Notes under the pieces: model-generated | What the model was told of the DNA's origin: nothing | The model's database searches: none | What the model saw: the letters and a program-made list of their open reading frames with translations, nothing else | Position numbers and translations under genes: made by a program | Shown here: positions 1-7,008 of the stretch, piece by piece | Layout: every line of letters begins with the position of its first letter | Position numbering within the stretch: position 1 is the first letter of the stretch | Assembly: GCF_900316895.1 (NCBI RefSeq) | Contig: NZ_ONER01000038.1 | Coordinates: 1 to 14,806 of the forward strand | DNA from: an uncultured Methanobrevibacter sp. | GTDB taxonomy: Archaea; Methanobacteriota; Methanobacteria; Methanobacteriales; Methanobacteriaceae | Reading direction: 5' to 3' | DNA length: 14,806 bases

Positions 1-2
1 AG

Positions 3-248
3 AGGGTATGGAAAATATTGTCTGAAATTCCATATGGCGAAACAAGGACTTATGGGGAGATTGCATCAATGATATCCCCAACAATGTCTGCACAGGCTGT
101 TGGCGGAGCTGTGGGCCACAATCCGATATCAATCATAGTGCCCTGCCATAGGGTTTTGGGCAAGGATGGAAAGCTAACGGGATATGCCGGTGGAATTGAT
201 AGGAAAATATCATTGCTGGAACTTGAAGGAATTGATTTTAAAAACTAA
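3..248 (+). CDS. ogt: Methylated-DNA--protein-cysteine methyltransferase, C-terminal part (5' end outside window)
   Basis: This enzyme repairs O6-alkylguanine in DNA by moving the alkyl group irreversibly to its own cysteine. The reading frame is open from the window edge (codon at 3) to TAA at 246-248. It begins RVWKILSEIPYGETRTYGEI, which matches the helix-turn-helix DNA-binding segment of the family, so the TTG at 18 is an internal codon and the real start lies upstream of the window. The acceptor motif PCHRV is encoded at about 141-155. The reactive cysteine is present, which rules out the inactive alkyltransferase-like proteins that carry tryptophan there. The G-Y-A-G-G segment of the substrate pocket follows. 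About 81 residues are visible of a usual 150-180. Ogt versus Ada-C naming is by similarity only. Confidence 0.93.
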   Translation, partial: RVWKILSEIPYGETRTYGEIASMISPTMSAQAVGGAVGHNPISIIVPCHRVLGKDGKLTGYAGGIDRKISLLELEGIDFKN

Positions 249-302
249 TTTTGATGTAATATATTCATAACATTTATAATATATTTTTTACAAAAAATTA
301 AC

Positions 303-331
303 ATGTATTAAATAAGCTGTATTTAATACAT
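303..331. repeat. Perfect 11-bp inverted repeat in the ogt/adhesin spacer
   Basis: ATGTATTAAAT (303-313) and ATTTAATACAT (321-331) are exact reverse complements around the 7-base spacer AAGCTGT. It lies 55 bases after the ogt stop and 180 before the adhesin start. It could be a regulator site for the adhesin gene or an RNA hairpin at the end of the ogt transcript. There is no long T-run directly after it, which argues against a simple terminator. A shorter inverted repeat, TTGAAG/CTTCAA (429-434 and 440-445), lies nearer the adhesin gene. The rest of the 249-510 spacer shows only AT-rich sequence with several TATA-like stretches, for example TTTATAAG near 412-419. Confidence 0.6.
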
Positions 332-510
332 ATCAAATTTGGAAAATTAGAAATTGGTTTTATAAATTCCGTCATTTTTATGATGCTGGAAAAATTAGTT
401 GATAAAACTGTTTTTATAAGACCTATTATTGAAGTTTGACTTCAAATAAAAAATTTTTAATTGGGTTATTTTGATAGTATTGAGAAAATTATTAATAAAA
501 GAGAGTAATT

Positions 511-2343
511 ATGAATTTTAAAATTAAAAAAGCTTTAGTTTTAATATTTATTGTAATCTCCTTGTTATTAGTGGTTAATTCAGTTAATGCAACTGATACT
601 TATGAAAATAACACTATAGTGGATGATTCATTAAGCTTAGCTAATGATGCATCCATTGAAAATTTAAATAACGAGATTTCAGACGATGTCATTACAATAA
701 ATAGTGATGACGGAACTGAAACCGAAGTAACAAACTCAGTAGCTGAAGTTTCAAATTCGAATGGTAAGTTAGGTAGTACAGACGATTCAGATGTTCTTTC
801 AGATCATATACAAAACGGTCGTTTTTACATCAATGTTGTCTCAGACACTCCAGTTGTGAAACCTGGAGATGAGGTCATCTTTGATGTCTATGTTAAAAAT
901 ACTGGGCCAGAGTATGGTGGTGTATTCGACTACGAGGCTTGGAATAATGTTCTAACAATCAATAACTGGTTTGATAAGAATCAATTTGATTTATTATGGG
1001 TTGAACCTACTGATAATTGGGATTCAAATTATTTTAAGATAAATGAGCTCAAAATTGTCGATGCTTATGGTTCATCATATGTGCCTATCAGATATAAGGT
1101 TTGGGGGTGGAAAAACGGGTATGACCTGCATTATAAAGTTCATCTCAAGGCCAAAAATTCTATCGTGCCGGGTAATTATGAGTTCAAAGCCCAAATTTAT
1201 GACAACACATGGCCATATACCGGGGGAGCGAATGATGAGTCTACTGCGAATGTTATGGTTGGAGTCGCTAGTTTAAACATTACAAAGACAGCAGTCACTC
1301 CTGTTGTAATGAAGGGTGAGAGGGTTTGCTTTGAAATTTATGTAAAAAACAATGGATCCCTGCCTGTTATAGATGATTACATTTATATCAATGACTGGTT
1401 TGATTATGGCCTGATTTATGATGGGTATGAAATAATGCCTAACGATGATGGTATAATCTATGACAAGAATTATGACATATCTACAACATTTGATGGGTAT
1501 GGGTACCGTGTTGTAGCGCGGTACGCCACACAGAATGATTGGAAACCTGATTACAATCTCCGATTCAGGCTTTACTTTAACACAACTGATGTGGGTGAAT
1601 TCAACAACATGGCTCACATTTTCTGGAAATGGAAGTCATGGGGTAATGATACTGTTCATGAACATATTGAAGTACGTGATAATGCATCAGTAATCGTAGC
1701 AGAACCTGAATTCACTGTTAATAAGACTGCTTCAAGCTCTGTTGTTAATGTCGGTGACATGGTAAGTTACAATGTAACCGTGAATAACACAGGACTTGTA
1801 AATCTTACGGGCATTTTTATTCAGGATAAGGATTATTCAAACGGATTGAGATATCTGGACTATTCAGATAAAGATCTGTGGGAGTATGACGGTGTAGACA
1901 AATGGACTCTTAAAGGAGTGTTGGCTCCTGGTGAAAGTACAAGTCTTATCCTTACATTCGAAGTGACTAAAGCCGGTTTGCTAATAAACAATGTTATTGC
2001 TGGTAACGGCCTTAAAAATGAAACTAAAAGCAGTGAAGCTGACGTAGAAGTTCTTGAAGAAGAAAACGAAACAAATAAGAATTCTACTGGTCCAGATGAT
2101 CCAAAAGATGATGGTCCTGAGGGGTCAGATTATGGTTCTGATGAATCACAAAATGATGGTTCAGATGATGGTTCAGATGATGGTTCTGATGAAGCAGATA
2201 ATGTTTCTGGTGAAACACAGGATAAAAATGAAGTTCATGCTGAAACTTCAAAATCAGTGATGAATTCCACTGGTAATCCTTTATTTGTTCTGTTACTTTC
2301 TTTAATGACTTTAGGTTTCGTTCCGTTAAGACGTAAAAAATAA
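511..2343 (+). CDS. Adhesin-like surface protein with DUF11/CARDB-type repeats and C-terminal anchor
   Basis: This is a predicted cell-surface protein of 610 residues. Residues 1-27 form a signal peptide: a lysine-rich start, a hydrophobic core, and a cleavage-type end after VNSVNA. Residues about 28-100 are an Asn/Asp/Ser-rich spacer. Three Ig-like, DUF11/CARDB-type modules follow at about 103-250, 254-395 and 400-520. Each opens with a strand such as SLNITKTAVTPVV, then V-x-x-G-(D/E)-x-V and a V-x-N-(T/N)-G turn. The first two also carry an NxWFD motif. A Ser/Asp/Gly-rich stalk (about 527-575) leads to a C-terminal hydrophobic helix (about 589-604) ending RRKK, the membrane anchor seen in Methanobrevibacter adhesin-like proteins. 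N-glycosylation sequons are frequent. The ATG is preceded by a weak GAGAG. Ligand and binding partner cannot be read from the sequence. Confidence 0.85.
   Translation: MNFKIKKALVLIFIVISLLLVVNSVNATDTYENNTIVDDSLSLANDASIENLNNEISDDVITINSDDGTETEVTNSVAEVSNSNGKLGSTDDSDVLSDHIQNGRFYINVVSDTPVVKPGDEVIFDVYVKNTGPEYGGVFDYEAWNNVLTINNWFDKNQFDLLWVEPTDNWDSNYFKINELKIVDAYGSSYVPIRYKVWGWKNGYDLHYKVHLKAKNSIVPGNYEFKAQIYDNTWPYTGGANDESTANVMVGVASLNITKTAVTPVVMKGERVCFEIYVKNNGSLPVIDDYIYINDWFDYGLIYDGYEIMPNDDGIIYDKNYDISTTFDGYGYRVVARYATQNDWKPDYNLRFRLYFNTTDVGEFNNMAHIFWKWKSWGNDTVHEHIEVRDNASVIVAEPEFTVNKTASSSVVNVGDMVSYNVTVNNTGLVNLTGIFIQDKDYSNGLRYLDYSDKDLWEYDGVDKWTLKGVLAPGESTSLILTFEVTKAGLLINNVIAGNGLKNETKSSEADVEVLEEENETNKNSTGPDDPKDDGPEGSDYGSDESQNDGSDDGSDDGSDEADNVSGETQDKNEVHAETSKSVMNSTGNPLFVLLLSLMTLGFVPLRRKK
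2131..2190 (+). repeat. 12-bp repeat in the adhesin stalk (Asp-Gly-Ser-Asp)
   Basis: The unit GATGGTTCAGAT occurs at 2155-2166 and 2167-2178, with one mismatch at 2179-2190. A related copy, TATGGTTCTGAT, lies at 2131-2142. It encodes the Asp/Gly/Ser stalk before the anchor. Tandem in-frame units like this can change copy number by slippage, which would alter stalk length without breaking the frame. Confidence 0.8.
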
Positions 2344-2347
2344 ACAT

Positions 2348-2380
2348 ATGTGATTTAATCACATTTTTTTTCTTTTTTTT
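2348..2380 (+). terminator. Hairpin plus double T-run after the adhesin gene
   Basis: ATGTGATT (2348-2355) pairs with AATCACAT (2357-2364). It is followed by eight T, one C and eight more T, up to 2380. It begins five bases after the TAA. The U-tract alone would be enough for archaeal termination. Confidence 0.75.
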
Positions 2381-2527
2381 AGATTCCAAAATATGAAATC
2401 TTAACCTTTCCGTAAAAATTATGAGTATAATCATTCCTATGAACTATAAATTGGTTTTGCCGATATAGAATTTTGGATGAGTTTAAATAGGTTAAGTTTA
2501 TTTAACTATTCAAATAAATAACTTTAC

Positions 2528-3049
2528 ATGGATTTGCCTTTAAACATTGTCATAGGTAATGGGATATCATTATTCGCAGGAATTTTCATCATTTTAAGCA
2601 TGTGGGTCAATGATGAAAAGCAGGCATATAAATACCAGTTCCTCAATGCTTTTATCCTGATTATTTCTTCAGTTTTCTTTTTTTCATGGACAGGTGTCGT
2701 TACCATGGCAGTTGCGGCTTCAAGAAATGCAATGGTATATTTTGACAGGCTTACATTCCCCTGGACCATGTTTTTCATTTCTGTTTCAGTCATTTTTGGC
2801 CTTCTGGTAAATACCATGGGTCTTGTTGGAGTTTTGCCAATCATTGCGATAATACAGCTTTCACTGTGCAACTACTATCTAAAGACAATAAAGCCAATTA
2901 AGATCAGCTTCATTGTAAACAGTGCCATTTATGTTGTATATTTCCTTGCGATTTGGGACATTTCGTCAGCTTCCATCGAAAGCTTTACCGCTCTTGTCGG
3001 ATTGGTGTCTCTTGCTCGTTTAATTTCATCCGAGTCCAAGTCAGCCTAA
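2528..3049 (+). CDS. YgjV-family inner-membrane protein
   Basis: This is an integral membrane protein of 173 residues with about six hydrophobic segments (roughly residues 7-25, 38-56, 58-70, 80-100, 101-120 and 130-148). The spacing of helices and the segment with TMAVAASRNAMVYF, a conserved Arg-Asn after an alanine-rich helix, resemble the YgjV family of small inner-membrane proteins, whose function is unknown. There is no signal peptide and no soluble domain. No Shine-Dalgarno site precedes the ATG. TATA-like stretches near 2479-2487 and 2496-2503 suggest a short-leader or leaderless mRNA. Its 3' end overlaps the converging hydrolase gene by nine bases, leaving no intergenic terminator. 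The family assignment is by recall of pattern and is moderately sure. Confidence 0.7.
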   Translation: MDLPLNIVIGNGISLFAGIFIILSMWVNDEKQAYKYQFLNAFILIISSVFFFSWTGVVTMAVAASRNAMVYFDRLTFPWTMFFISVSVIFGLLVNTMGLVGVLPIIAIIQLSLCNYYLKTIKPIKISFIVNSAIYVVYFLAIWDISSASIESFTALVGLVSLARLISSESKSA

Positions 3050-3745
3050 TTTGCTGATGAATTCAAGGATTTTTGTTACAGTCTGGTTTTGCTGATTTTC
3101 AGGTGTGATGCTTGCCGCATTGTCTCCAGGTTGATTTCCGTAGTATCCGAATTGGGCATGATTTCCGCCGTCAATGACATATTCGGTCATATTGCTCATA
3201 TGGGGCTTTGCTTCATCATATGATTTTTTGTTCAGATTCCCATCGTTTGATCCATATATGGACATGGCCGGCTTTGTAATGTTTTCGGTAGAATATCCTG
3301 CAAGCATTATCAGCCCGTCACCTTTTCCTGAATGGGCCATATAAGATGATGCCACCACACCTCCAAGGGAATGTCCGCACAAGAGGTATCTTGAGTAGTT
3401 TGTTGTATCGATAATCTTGTCTGCTTCATTTTCACCCAATAATGCGATATTGAAAGGCATCTCAATCAGATAGCAGTCAACGCCCTTTGATGATAGGCTG
3501 CAAAACATAGGAAGATATGAAGTGTATTCTACTTTGGCTCCAGGATAGAATATCACTGCTGTGTCGTTTCCATATCCGTTAATGAATAATCCGTTATCGA
3601 CTTTGGTGACATTAACGTCATCAGTTCCATTCAAATAGTCTGTTGCGGTTGGCTCGGCATGCAGGTAGTCTGTTAAATAATATGCAGAATAGGCAACTGC
3701 CAACGCCACAATCACGACAATTGCGATTTTAATTTTTTTGTTCAT
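3041..3745 (-). CDS. Membrane-anchored alpha/beta hydrolase
   Basis: This protein of 234 residues has an N-terminal helix (about 7-24) after a lysine-rich start. This is probably an uncleaved signal anchor that places the hydrolase outside the membrane. The rest fits an alpha/beta hydrolase of the Abhydrolase_5 type. The nucleophile elbow GHSLGG puts the serine at 126, the acid is Asp168 in YGSNDG, and the histidine is His196 in GGNHAQFG. The complete triad suggests an active esterase or lipase-like enzyme; the substrate is unknown. The gene diverges from the HAD phosphatase gene, with which it appears to share a TATA box, and its last nine bases overlap the end of the YgjV-like gene on the other strand. 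No SD site is visible before the ATG, as expected for a leaderless mRNA. Confidence 0.85.
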   Translation of the reverse strand: MNKKIKIAIVVIVALAVAYSAYYLTDYLHAEPTATDYLNGTDDVNVTKVDNGLFINGYGNDTAVIFYPGAKVEYTSYLPMFCSLSSKGVDCYLIEMPFNIALLGENEADKIIDTTNYSRYLLCGHSLGGVVASSYMAHSGKGDGLIMLAGYSTENITKPAMSIYGSNDGNLNKKSYDEAKPHMSNMTEYVIDGGNHAQFGYYGNQPGDNAASITPENQQNQTVTKILEFISKLG

Positions 3746-3769
3746 GTAGTATATTTTTTCTAAAATAAT

Positions 3770-3777
3770 ATTTAAAT
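3770..3777. promoter_or_regulatory. Palindromic TATA box shared by divergent genes
   Basis: ATTTAAAT is its own reverse complement. Its centre (3773.5) is exactly 28.5 bases from the first base of both start codons (3745 on minus, 3802 on plus). Archaeal transcription starts about 26-27 bases from the TATA centre, so both mRNAs would begin within about two bases of their ATG. Neither gene has a Shine-Dalgarno site, which fits leaderless translation in both directions. Confidence 0.6.
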
Positions 3778-3801
3778 CAAACTTCCGACAGAATTAGTTT
3801 C

Positions 3802-4446
3802 ATGAAAAGACTTGCGATTTTTGATTTTGACGGAACCCTGTTCGATTCGATTCATGATGTCCTAATCTGCTTTAATAAGGCGCTGGCGATTCATGATTTT
3901 CCGCCATTGACCCGTGATGAGCTCATTCCTTGTCTGGGAGGAAACATTGATGAGATAGTTGCGCTCGTTTTAAAGGACAACAACACCCCTCAGAATGTTG
4001 AAGAGGTTAAAAGGACATATCTTGATTTGTACTATTCATCTGATAAGGAGTTGACAGTTCCCTTTCCAAAAGCCCATGATTTGTTGAGGAAACTGCAGGA
4101 TGATGGCGTGATATTGGCCATCAATTCAAATAGGCTGTCAGATTCCCTGGAGCATTTTGTCAGCAGATTCTTCAGCGACATTGATTTTATCCTGGTTGAA
4201 GGGCATAATCTCATTGACCCTTCAAAGCCTCATCCGTGCGGTGTTCAAAAAATCATAAAAAAGGCGAAAGTTCTGCCTGAAGATGCCATATACATTGGTG
4301 ATTCAAAGACAGACATTGCAACTGCAGAAAATGCGGGAATCGATTGTGTGATTGTCAAATGGGGTTACGGCAGTGAAAACGACTGGCAAAACGATTATAT
4401 CCTTGAATCTGTTGATGACATGTGTGAGATACCAAAGTATTTTTAG
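3802..4446 (+). CDS. HAD-superfamily phosphatase (phosphoglycolate phosphatase-like)
   Basis: This 214-residue cytoplasmic hydrolase has all four HAD motifs. Motif I is DFDGTLFDS, with nucleophile Asp8 and acid Asp10. Motif II is around NSNR (about 108-111), with the serine. The motif III lysine is in SKPHP (about 142). Motif IV is GDSKTD (about 163-168), which binds Mg2+. A helical cap of the phosphoglycolate phosphatase/Gph type lies between motifs I and II. The reaction would be removal of phosphate from a small metabolite; the exact substrate cannot be read. The gene starts behind a TATA box that also faces the divergent hydrolase and ends 21 bases before the ArsC-like gene, with no promoter between, so the two are probably cotranscribed. 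Confidence 0.88.
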   Translation: MKRLAIFDFDGTLFDSIHDVLICFNKALAIHDFPPLTRDELIPCLGGNIDEIVALVLKDNNTPQNVEEVKRTYLDLYYSSDKELTVPFPKAHDLLRKLQDDGVILAINSNRLSDSLEHFVSRFFSDIDFILVEGHNLIDPSKPHPCGVQKIIKKAKVLPEDAIYIGDSKTDIATAENAGIDCVIVKWGYGSENDWQNDYILESVDDMCEIPKYF

Positions 4447-4467
4447 TCCAAAATTCAACTATTAATT

Positions 4468-4818
4468 ATGTTATTCGTTAATTATCCTAAATGTTCAACT
4501 TGCAGAAAGGCCAAAAAATGGCTGGACGAACAGAATATTGAATATGACTCAAGGCATATCGTAGAGGACAATCCTACTGCTGATGAATTGCGCAAATGGT
4601 GGGAAATATCCGATTTGCCTCTCAAAAGATTCTTCAACACCAGTGGCATGAAATATCGCGAGCTTAAACTGAAAGACAAATTGCCTGACATGTCTGAAGA
4701 TGAGCAGCTGGATCTTCTGGCCACTGATGGCATGCTTGTAAAAAGGCCGGTTTTGGTTGGTGATGATGTTGTTCTGGTCGGCTTTAAGGTAAAAGAATGG
4801 GAAGAGAAATTATTGTAA
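4468..4818 (+). CDS. ArsC/Spx-family thioredoxin-fold protein
   Basis: This small protein of 116 residues matches the arsenate-reductase/Spx family in length and layout. The N-terminal strand leads into YPKCSTCRKA, with Cys9-x-x-Cys12, followed by a helix. Residues 53-60 read KRFFNTSG, as in the family, and LVKRPV (about 90-95) supplies the conserved Arg-Pro before the last strand. The CxxC pair resembles Spx/MgsR/YffB relatives more than classical ArsC, where one cysteine carries the reaction, so arsenate reduction should not be assumed. Spx itself acts through the bacterial RNA polymerase alpha C-terminal domain, which archaea lack. A thiol reductase role is therefore more likely, but this is an inference. 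It probably shares a transcript with the HAD phosphatase upstream. Confidence 0.85.
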   Translation: MLFVNYPKCSTCRKAKKWLDEQNIEYDSRHIVEDNPTADELRKWWEISDLPLKRFFNTSGMKYRELKLKDKLPDMSEDEQLDLLATDGMLVKRPVLVGDDVVLVGFKVKEWEEKLL

Positions 4819-5126
4819 AATTATTTTTTTCAAATTGAAAGTAAAACTTTTTTTATTGAGTTTTTTGCAGTTCTCATTAAAAACTGTTGTAATTTAATTT
4901 TTGGAATGATTGTCGTATTGACCTTTGCAGAATGAGTACCAAAGTTTGCAGAGGCATGAGTGGTGCTGAATCAACAGATTTGATAAGTAAATTTGTGCAA
5001 GAGGGATAGACTCCGAGGTTGTAGCTCAAATATATGAAGTTTGGATTTTTGTCTCGGAATTGTTATATACATATGATTGACACAATATTAATTATATTTA
5101 AAACAATATAGGTAGGATTTGAGAGT
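4819..5126. other. 308-bp intergenic region
   Basis: The left part (4820-4866) is T-rich, with several runs of six to seven T, and can end the upstream transcript. The middle holds a possible broken minus-strand coding sequence and a short direct repeat (TTTGCAGA at 4924-4931 and 4945-4952). The right part has TATA-like stretches: TTATATAC at 5063-5070, which would start transcription near 5092, and TATATTTAAAA at 5093-5103, which would give a nearly leaderless mRNA for the Ig-like gene. I see no tRNA or other recognisable RNA gene. Confidence 0.5.
4830..5072 (-). pseudogene. Possible relic of a small protein gene, interrupted by one TGA
   Basis: On the minus strand a frame runs from ATG (5070-5072) to TGA (4830-4832). 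It is 81 codons long with a single in-frame TGA at 4971-4973, codon 34. Both halves are otherwise open and read like protein: the second half contains THASANFGTHSAKVNTT and then IIPKIKLQQFLMRTAKNS. I do not recognise the family. It could be a decayed gene or mobile-element remnant, or chance openness in AT-rich DNA. No SD site precedes the ATG. Confidence 0.22.
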
Positions 5127-5708
5127 ATGGAAAATAAGAATATAATTATAATATTGCTTGTAATAATTGTTATTCTTGCAGCTGCAATCGGATTTATGCT
5201 GTTTAATCAGCCTACTGTTGCTAAAGAACCAACAAAAATTAAGATTACAAGTGATAAGGAGCAATATGAAGGCGGTAAATTGTCAATTGAATTGACTGAT
5301 TTGAACAAGACTCCATTGTCAAAGGAAATTGTCAATATCACAATCACCAACAAAAAGGGCAAGGTGGTTGTTGATGATGTTGTTAAAACAAATTCCAAGG
5401 GCAAGGCAAAGCTTGATTTGGATTTGAAAAAGGGAAAATACAAAGTTAATGTTTCTTATGGTGGAAATGAAAACTACACTGGAAACAATACAACACAGAA
5501 ATTAACTATTAAAGAAGAGGAAGTTGTTGAAGCTGCAGTTGAAAATGTAAACTCACAAGATTCGGTAAGCCAAGCGGATGGTAATGGTATGCCTGAAGAA
5601 ACAAGAAAAATATATGCAGCAAGGCAAAAAGCCGCAGATGATGGAATCCCTATGTATGAATACATACATTCTCCAGAATTAGTAGAAAAATATCAGGCAA
5701 TGGTATAG
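5127..5708 (+). CDS. Small membrane-anchored protein with one Ig-like domain
   Basis: The protein has 193 residues. Residues 5-26 form one strongly hydrophobic helix after the start MENKN, and there is no clear cleavage site, so it is probably a membrane anchor with the rest outside. Residues about 35-130 fit a bacterial Ig-like fold as found in methanogen surface proteins: TKIKITSDKEQYEGG, then NITITNKKGK, KGKAKLDLDLKKGKYKV and a closing YGGNENYTGN strand. It has several glycosylation sequons (NKT, NIT, NYT, NNT). After an acidic linker (about 130-150) comes a helical C-terminal tail, PEETRKIYAARQKAADDG, that is not part of the Ig fold. Its ligand and role are unknown. It is followed by a bidirectional T-rich inverted repeat. 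Confidence 0.75.
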   Translation: MENKNIIIILLVIIVILAAAIGFMLFNQPTVAKEPTKIKITSDKEQYEGGKLSIELTDLNKTPLSKEIVNITITNKKGKVVVDDVVKTNSKGKAKLDLDLKKGKYKVNVSYGGNENYTGNNTTQKLTIKEEEVVEAAVENVNSQDSVSQADGNGMPEETRKIYAARQKAADDGIPMYEYIHSPELVEKYQAMV

Positions 5709-5764
5709 AAAGAATACAGGTAATTTAATAAATTATATTAATGGACCTTTTTTATTCTTTCTTT
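5707..5764. terminator. Inverted repeat acting as bidirectional terminator between converging genes
   Basis: AGAAAGAATA (5707-5716) and TATTCTTTCT (5753-5762) are exact reverse complements, 36 bases apart. The right arm with the preceding T-run gives a U-rich end for the plus-strand Ig-like gene. The left arm read on the minus strand gives a pyrimidine-rich end for the pyridoxamine kinase gene. Its placement between two converging genes supports termination in both directions. Confidence 0.5.
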
Positions 5765-5779
5765 GAAGAAATGAATCAG

Positions 5780-6625
5780 TTAATATGTTTTCAATAATTC
5801 AGGGATGTCTTTGATTACCCTTTCAAATCTGACTCCATATGTGTGGGTTGGATCGCCGATTGTTTCTTCTATTGCCTTTTTGGTGAGTTCTCCGGCAATC
5901 TTTGCCGCTGATGTAGGGCTTTTGCCGACCATGGTTGAGCCTACAAATGATGATGCAAAGACGTCCCCTGTTCCGTGGGATACGTAATCGACTCTGTCGT
6001 TGTATACCATTTCTATTGAGGATTCGCTTTTGTCCAGGACAATCATTCCCATCTTGTTTTCCTTGTGAGTATCTCCTTTCAGGATAACGTATTTTTTTGT
6101 AAACTCGGCAAGCTCGTTTGCCATTTCCACCATTTCCTCATTTGTGAATTCTTCCTTCCATGGTTTATGCAGGATATAGCATGCTTCTGTTGTGTTTGGA
6201 AGGATAAAATCACCTAATTTACACAGCTCACCCATCCTGTCAGCAAATTCCTGGTCAAATCCGTTGTAGAATTCACCCTGGTCTGCCATTGCAGGGTCAA
6301 CAAATACGAGTCCATCGGGTTTCAGTCTAGAGTCAATTATGTCTTTGATGTAATCTAGTTGTTCTATTGAAGCTATGAATCCGGTATATATCGCATCGAA
6401 ATAGATTCCTTCCTTTTCCCAGTGCTTTTGGATGGCCGGAAGATCTTCTGTCAAATCCCTCACAGTAAAGTCTGTAAATCCTGATGTGTGTGTGGATAAA
6501 ACAGCGGAAGGCAATATTGCAGTCTCTATTCCAAATGCAGAAATTACAGGCAGTGCAACGGTTATTGAGCACTGTCCATAACAGGATATATCCTGGATTG
6601 TTAATATTTTTGTTGTGTCATTCAT
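5780..6625 (-). CDS. Pyridoxamine/pyridoxal kinase (ribokinase family)
   Basis: This cytoplasmic kinase would phosphorylate pyridoxamine or pyridoxal with ATP, salvaging vitamin B6 for PLP enzymes. Its 281 residues are of family length. The start KILTIQDISCYGQCS and the segment LPSAVLSTHTSGF (about 38-50) are typical of pyridoxamine kinases. DPAMAD (110-115) and LPNTTEA (142-148) line the substrate and metal region. HGTGDVF (207-213) is the anion-hole motif with catalytic Asp211. The ATG at 6625 is followed four bases on by a second, out-of-frame ATG. The putative TATA box at 6675-6684 predicts a leader of about 28 bases. PdxY, PdxK and ThiD-like kinases are close relatives, so I give no symbol. 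A PLP enzyme (PatB/MalY-like) lies elsewhere in the window but is not linked. Confidence 0.88.
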   Translation of the reverse strand: MNDTTKILTIQDISCYGQCSITVALPVISAFGIETAILPSAVLSTHTSGFTDFTVRDLTEDLPAIQKHWEKEGIYFDAIYTGFIASIEQLDYIKDIIDSRLKPDGLVFVDPAMADQGEFYNGFDQEFADRMGELCKLGDFILPNTTEACYILHKPWKEEFTNEEMVEMANELAEFTKKYVILKGDTHKENKMGMIVLDKSESSIEMVYNDRVDYVSHGTGDVFASSFVGSTMVGKSPTSAAKIAGELTKKAIEETIGDPTHTYGVRFERVIKDIPELLKTY

Positions 6626-6674
6626 TCTTTCAACTCTAAATAATATAAGTTAATTTGTATATTGCTTAGAAAAA

Positions 6675-6684
6675 TATTTATATA
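6675..6684 (-). promoter_or_regulatory. TATA box of the pyridoxamine kinase gene
   Basis: Read on the minus strand the sequence is TATATAAATA, preceded by an ACCAA-type BRE. Transcription would start near 6653, giving a leader of roughly 28 bases before the ATG at 6625. Confidence 0.45.
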
Positions 6685-7008
6685 TTGGTATTATACAGTT
6701 CTTGAATTCAAATTAACCATATAACAGTTGTTATTACATGCTTATAAATGTTTTCATACTTTGTAAAAAAAGAATAGAGATGGGTTAGAATTTTTTGATT
6801 CAACATTTGTAAAGGGAATTAACTGTTTCGGCTGATATCGCAATGACTTGTCAAAAAACTCTCCCAAAATCCCATGGTCATTGAATATGTATGCGTGTTA
6901 TATTTAGAGGAAAATGGGCGACCATGTTCATTTGCAATCTTTTGAATTCACCATCTCTCGAAAGTGCATTACTGCGCTTTCACTCAATAGTAGGTCAATG
7001 CTATTTAA

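Noticed and set aside
1273..1617. 114-codon minus-strand frame inside the adhesin gene
   Set aside because: It is antisense to well-supported DUF11-type domains and has no own start signals.
2084..2434. 116-codon minus-strand frame over the end of the adhesin gene, His/Asn-rich
   Set aside because: It is the complement of the Asp-Gly-Ser repeats and runs across the terminator; it is open only because of the repeat composition.
4468..4818. Calling the ArsC-like gene a true arsenate reductase
   Set aside because: The CxxC motif and lack of neighbouring arsenic genes fit the wider Spx/YffB group better.
4971..4973. In-frame TGA as a selenocysteine codon in the minus-strand frame at 4830-5072
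   Set aside because: No SECIS-like hairpin was recognised and the protein is not a known selenoprotein; a relic is simpler.
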